NCBI GenBank assembly: GCA_000827265.1
Contig: KN834764.1
Coordinates: 113,709 to 177,708 of the forward strand
Direction: 5' to 3'
DNA from: Collybiopsis luxurians FD-317 M1
Lineage: Eukaryota; Basidiomycota; Agaricomycetes; Agaricales; Omphalotaceae
DNA: 64,000 nucleotides
Part shown: positions 61,186-64,000 of the stretch, in pieces
How positions within the stretch are numbered: the stretch's first letter is position 1
Layout: each line of letters opens with the position of its first letter
Notes under the pieces: model-generated
Told to the model about the DNA's origin: nothing
The model's database searches: none
Seen by the model: only the letters and a program-made list of their open reading frames with translations
Position numbers and translations under genes: made by a program

Positions 61186-61992
61186 AAGAATTAGGGCGAT
61201 GAAATGCCATGCTAGCCGTAGAAAATCAAAAAGACGATGCCGTCGACTTTCTCACAACGTCACTGCTTCGGGACCTTCCGAGACGACGTGTTGCCTGTTT
61301 TCGGTGACTTTATCACCGACGTTACCTTCTTCGGGACGGTCATACAGAGGGTCCTCGCTTTGAAACGGTGAGCCGGTCTGAACTCGACAACAAAAGACTG
61401 AAAAAGTTTCAATCAGTCAATCAAGCGCGGCAACATCCTAGTTCTGGATTTCGCTTCTCATCCACACCTCGAACATTTTCAGAGAACGGCGTATCGCCAT
61501 GAGCCACCAAAGACCTAGACTCTGAGTCAAGTGCGTTGATCTCCTTTAGATGATTGTAGATACCTGCAAGGACTATATCGGGTTGGTAGATATCTCAATG
61601 GTTAGTCCATTTTTGGTGCAAGCTCTTTCTATCCATACCTCACCTTAGGCTTTTAGTCTGCAATCAATATTGACAGAAGTTCATAGAACACGCACCTTAT
61701 CCGATCTCCAAGGGAAAAGTGCTGCAAAGTATATGAATCAACTGTGCCCAGCCGTATGGGCGAATGTAGCTGTAATTGTGCCGTGCGGCCGGGAGCGGTG
61801 TCCCAACATCTGAGAACCAGATCTATGAGTTTAACGTTTTACGAGAACTGCAAAGTCCAACTTGTGACGTCTGATCGAGCCAATGTTCTGGGCTTTTATA
61901 TTATAAACGGCAACAGCAACGAGGTTCTCACGTTGGCACTATAAAAGCAGTCAGATGTCCTTCACTATCTTGAACACGAACCGCCATCGTCT
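61186..61992. other. Interval upstream of the second NB-ARC gene
   Basis: About 800 bases contain only short open frames, none recognised. Base composition becomes AT-richer toward the right. The promoter of the following gene should lie in the last few hundred bases. Confidence 0.4.
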
Positions 61993-63917
61993 ATGAAAAA
62001 GCTTCTATTACTGCGAAAGCATAAGCCCAAAAAAGATTCCGGTGAATACAAGTGAAGAATTTATGAATTCTTAATGTAGGACTGATGTGATTGCAGCACT
62101 AGGGTCGGTATCCATACTATCTGGTTCATCCAATGTCAGGATTGATGGATCACCAACTTTCAATGCTGCTGGGAGAGATGTTATATTACACCAGTATCAT
62201 GGTAAGCCACATGTAATTCTCCATATGTAGAAAGATGAAATTGACCTTGAGTCAGGAAAGCCAATGGATTCTGGAAAGCCGGAGCTTGTGCCACCCTCAC
62301 AAGTTCTAATGTGTCCATCTCCTACTCAATATTTTGTTGGTCGACAAGATATCCTTGATCAACTTGTTAGGATATTCTCAGTGCCAGCTGTTCAGCAAAA
62401 AGTGGTCCCTCTTGTTGCAAGTGGGGGAGCTGGAAAAACACAAGTTGTGTTTCAATTTGTTGCACAAAATCATTCCAAGTAAGGCATAACTGTATTTTGG
62501 CCAGAATACTGAAATTAAACAATCACTTAGATTTTCAAATATATGGTTCTTGGATGCCACCTCTAAAACTGCACTCCTTGCTGATTTTAATGAGCTTGGA
62601 AAAGCACTGGGGGTTGGTGAAGAAATTGAAGATGTTAAGAAATTCCTAGCAAGAAATCAAGAGAACTGGTTATGCATCTTTGACAATGCAGATGATGATC
62701 AGCTTTATCTCAAAGATTACATTCCTAGTTGCAATCATGGGAATATTATCATAACTAGTAGACGCGGGGATACAATTCAAATGGCATTTCCTGGGCCTCA
62801 CATTGACTTTGGGGATCTTTCCAAAGAGGATGCTGTAGAGCTATTGTTAAAACATGCTCATGAAGAGCATTCTGTGGAGAATAAACATTTTGCAATGGAA
62901 ATTGTTGATGCACTGGGGTATCATGCATTAGCTGTAGCAACTGCAGGAGCATATATTCACCAAGCCCCAACTTGTACATTGAGGAATTATTTGACTGCTT
63001 TTAAAAAGCAGCAAACAGAGATTCTTAATTATAAATTGAAACCAGTGGATAACTACTATGAAACTGTTTCTGGTGCTTTTAAGCTCAGCTTTGATCAACT
63101 GAGCTACTCAACTCAGTGTTTGATCCAAATCTGTGCCTACCTACATCCATTGTCCATTCCAATAACAATCTTTACTCAAGCTGCTGCATTTACTGGAGAG
63201 GATATTGAACCAGGAGATTCAAATCCACCCACTACTGCAATTCAATACATGAAAAAGATTTTCACATTGTTTCAAGATGATGCTGCATTTGAAACAAGCA
63301 TGGAGGAGTTGTATCAATTATGTCTTGTGTCATATGATCACTCTAAAGGAACAATTACAATTCACCCAGTCATGCATGCATGTATTAGGGAGGCTATCAA
63401 ATATCAACAAGATGTAAAACAAGCAGCAATGTTGATTTTAGCGCGCGCAACTCCATCTGGAGAAACAGAGGAGGAATTCCAAATGCAAAGAGAGCTGCTA
63501 GTTCATGCCAGTGAATTTGAAGATTTGCTAGAAGTTTTACCAACTTTAAAGGTGCAGGACAGCTTTGCAAGAATTTTTAAACATAGTGGGTGTTGGAAAC
63601 AAGCAGAAAGAATAGAAGAGAAGAGTCTTTTGTGGAGAAGGAAAGAGTATGGGGATAACCACCCTGATACATTGACTTCCATGGGCAATCTTGCAACTAC
63701 ATACTGGTCACTTGGGAAGTTGAATGCTGCTGAAAAGCTTCAGGAGGAGGTGCTTTCTTTGTGCAAGAAAGTACTTGGGGATAACCACCCTGATACATTG
63801 ACTTCCATGGCCAATCTTGCAAATACATACAGGTCACTTGAGAAGTTGAATGCTGCTAAACAGCTTGAGGAAGAGGTGCTTGCTTTGCAAAAGAAAGTTC
63901 CTGGGGAGAACTACTGA
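61993..63917 (+). CDS. NB-ARC protein with kinesin-light-chain-type TPRs, apparently truncated
   Basis: Four exons (61993-62041, 62097-62201, 62256-62478, 62531-63917) join in frame to 587 residues. After a basic start, MKKLLLLRKHKPKKDS, comes a short motif, VSILSGSSNVRIDGSPTFN and AAGRDVILHQYHG, analogous to that of the other NLR genes here. The NB-ARC domain shows Walker A VASGGAGKTQ, Walker B WLCIFDNADD, sensor IIITSRRGD, GLPL-like LGYHALAVATAGAYI and an MHD-like HPVMHACIREA. Two TPR units of kinesin-light-chain type follow, GDNHPDTLTSMGNLATTYWS and GDNHPDTLTSMANLANTYRS; a third begins GENY and meets TGA. Bases after the stop still encode a TPR start in another frame, so the array has been cut by a small indel. 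A role in signal-triggered oligomerisation is inferred from the STAND family. Confidence 0.85.
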
Positions 63918-64000
63918 CTCATACCTTGATTTCTATCACTAACTTTCAATCTGCTATTAGTTGTGGGTCCATATGTGGCACATATTTATGTCCTTTTTTG
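63918..64000 (+). pseudogene. Out-of-frame TPR remnant at the window edge
   Basis: Read two bases out of phase from the preceding gene, this gives THTLISITNFQSAIS, which aligns with the HPDTLTSMANLANTY consensus of the upstream units. It is what is left of the next TPR unit after a frameshift, and it degrades quickly toward the window end. Confidence 0.6.

Noticed and set aside
14000..64000. CRISPR-like arrays
   Set aside because: The regular 120-base repeats are coding TPR units with no spacers, and the organism is a eukaryote.

Overview
This is a 64 kb nuclear segment from a filamentous basidiomycete, most likely an agaricomycete. The genes carry many GT-AG introns of about 50-60 bases. 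They include families typical of that group: an F-box protein, a seven-helix membrane protein and NB-ARC/TPR proteins. The telomere-type repeat present is CCCTAA. I found nothing plastid, bacterial or viral. Gene models below were assembled by eye from reading frame and splice signals.

Left part (1-13.7 kb): conserved housekeeping and fungal genes. These are mitochondrial dihydrolipoamide dehydrogenase (1445-3399), a class I O-methyltransferase (4272-6239), a secreted and probably GPI-anchored protein (6618-7452), an F-box protein on the minus strand (7921-10516) and a seven-helix membrane protein (11624-13712).

13.7-24 kb: an AT-rich accessory island. A dead NB-ARC/TPR (NLR-like) gene lies on the minus strand (14.7-22.3 kb) and is split inside its TPR array by a 4.75 kb tyrosine-recombinase retrotransposon (15121-19870) with split direct repeats. 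A 5'-truncated LINE (22.6-23.65 kb) and a foldback repeat (14256-14482) flank it.

24-44.6 kb: a block that looks like RNA-silencing or heterochromatin machinery. A chromodomain, coiled-coil and C2H2 protein (24216-28303, plus strand) converges on two tandem minus-strand ZNFX1/Hrr1-like SF1 helicases with NFX1 zinc fingers (28443-35342 and 36514-44576). The copies have diverged in their N-terminal exons. A Tc1/mariner-type MITE sits in the promoter of the 28443-35342 copy.

44.6-50.6 kb: a tRNA-Leu(AAG) with an intron, a short-chain dehydrogenase, and a divergent pair made of a poorly defined minus-strand gene and a small secreted protein (50028-50586).

50.6-64 kb: a second accessory island. 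It holds 3 kb of non-coding DNA, interstitial telomere-type repeats (53371-53400), an intact NB-ARC/TPR gene (53679-56309) with a perfect 26-bp inverted repeat upstream, decayed copies of the divergent pair (about 57-61 kb), and a second NB-ARC gene with kinesin-light-chain-type TPRs (61993-63917), apparently cut short by a frameshift.

The most notable material is the evolving NLR set (one dead, one intact, one truncated), with a shared short N-terminal motif and nearly uniform TPR units, together with the tandem helicase pair beside a chromodomain gene. No wholly new system can be claimed from sequence alone.
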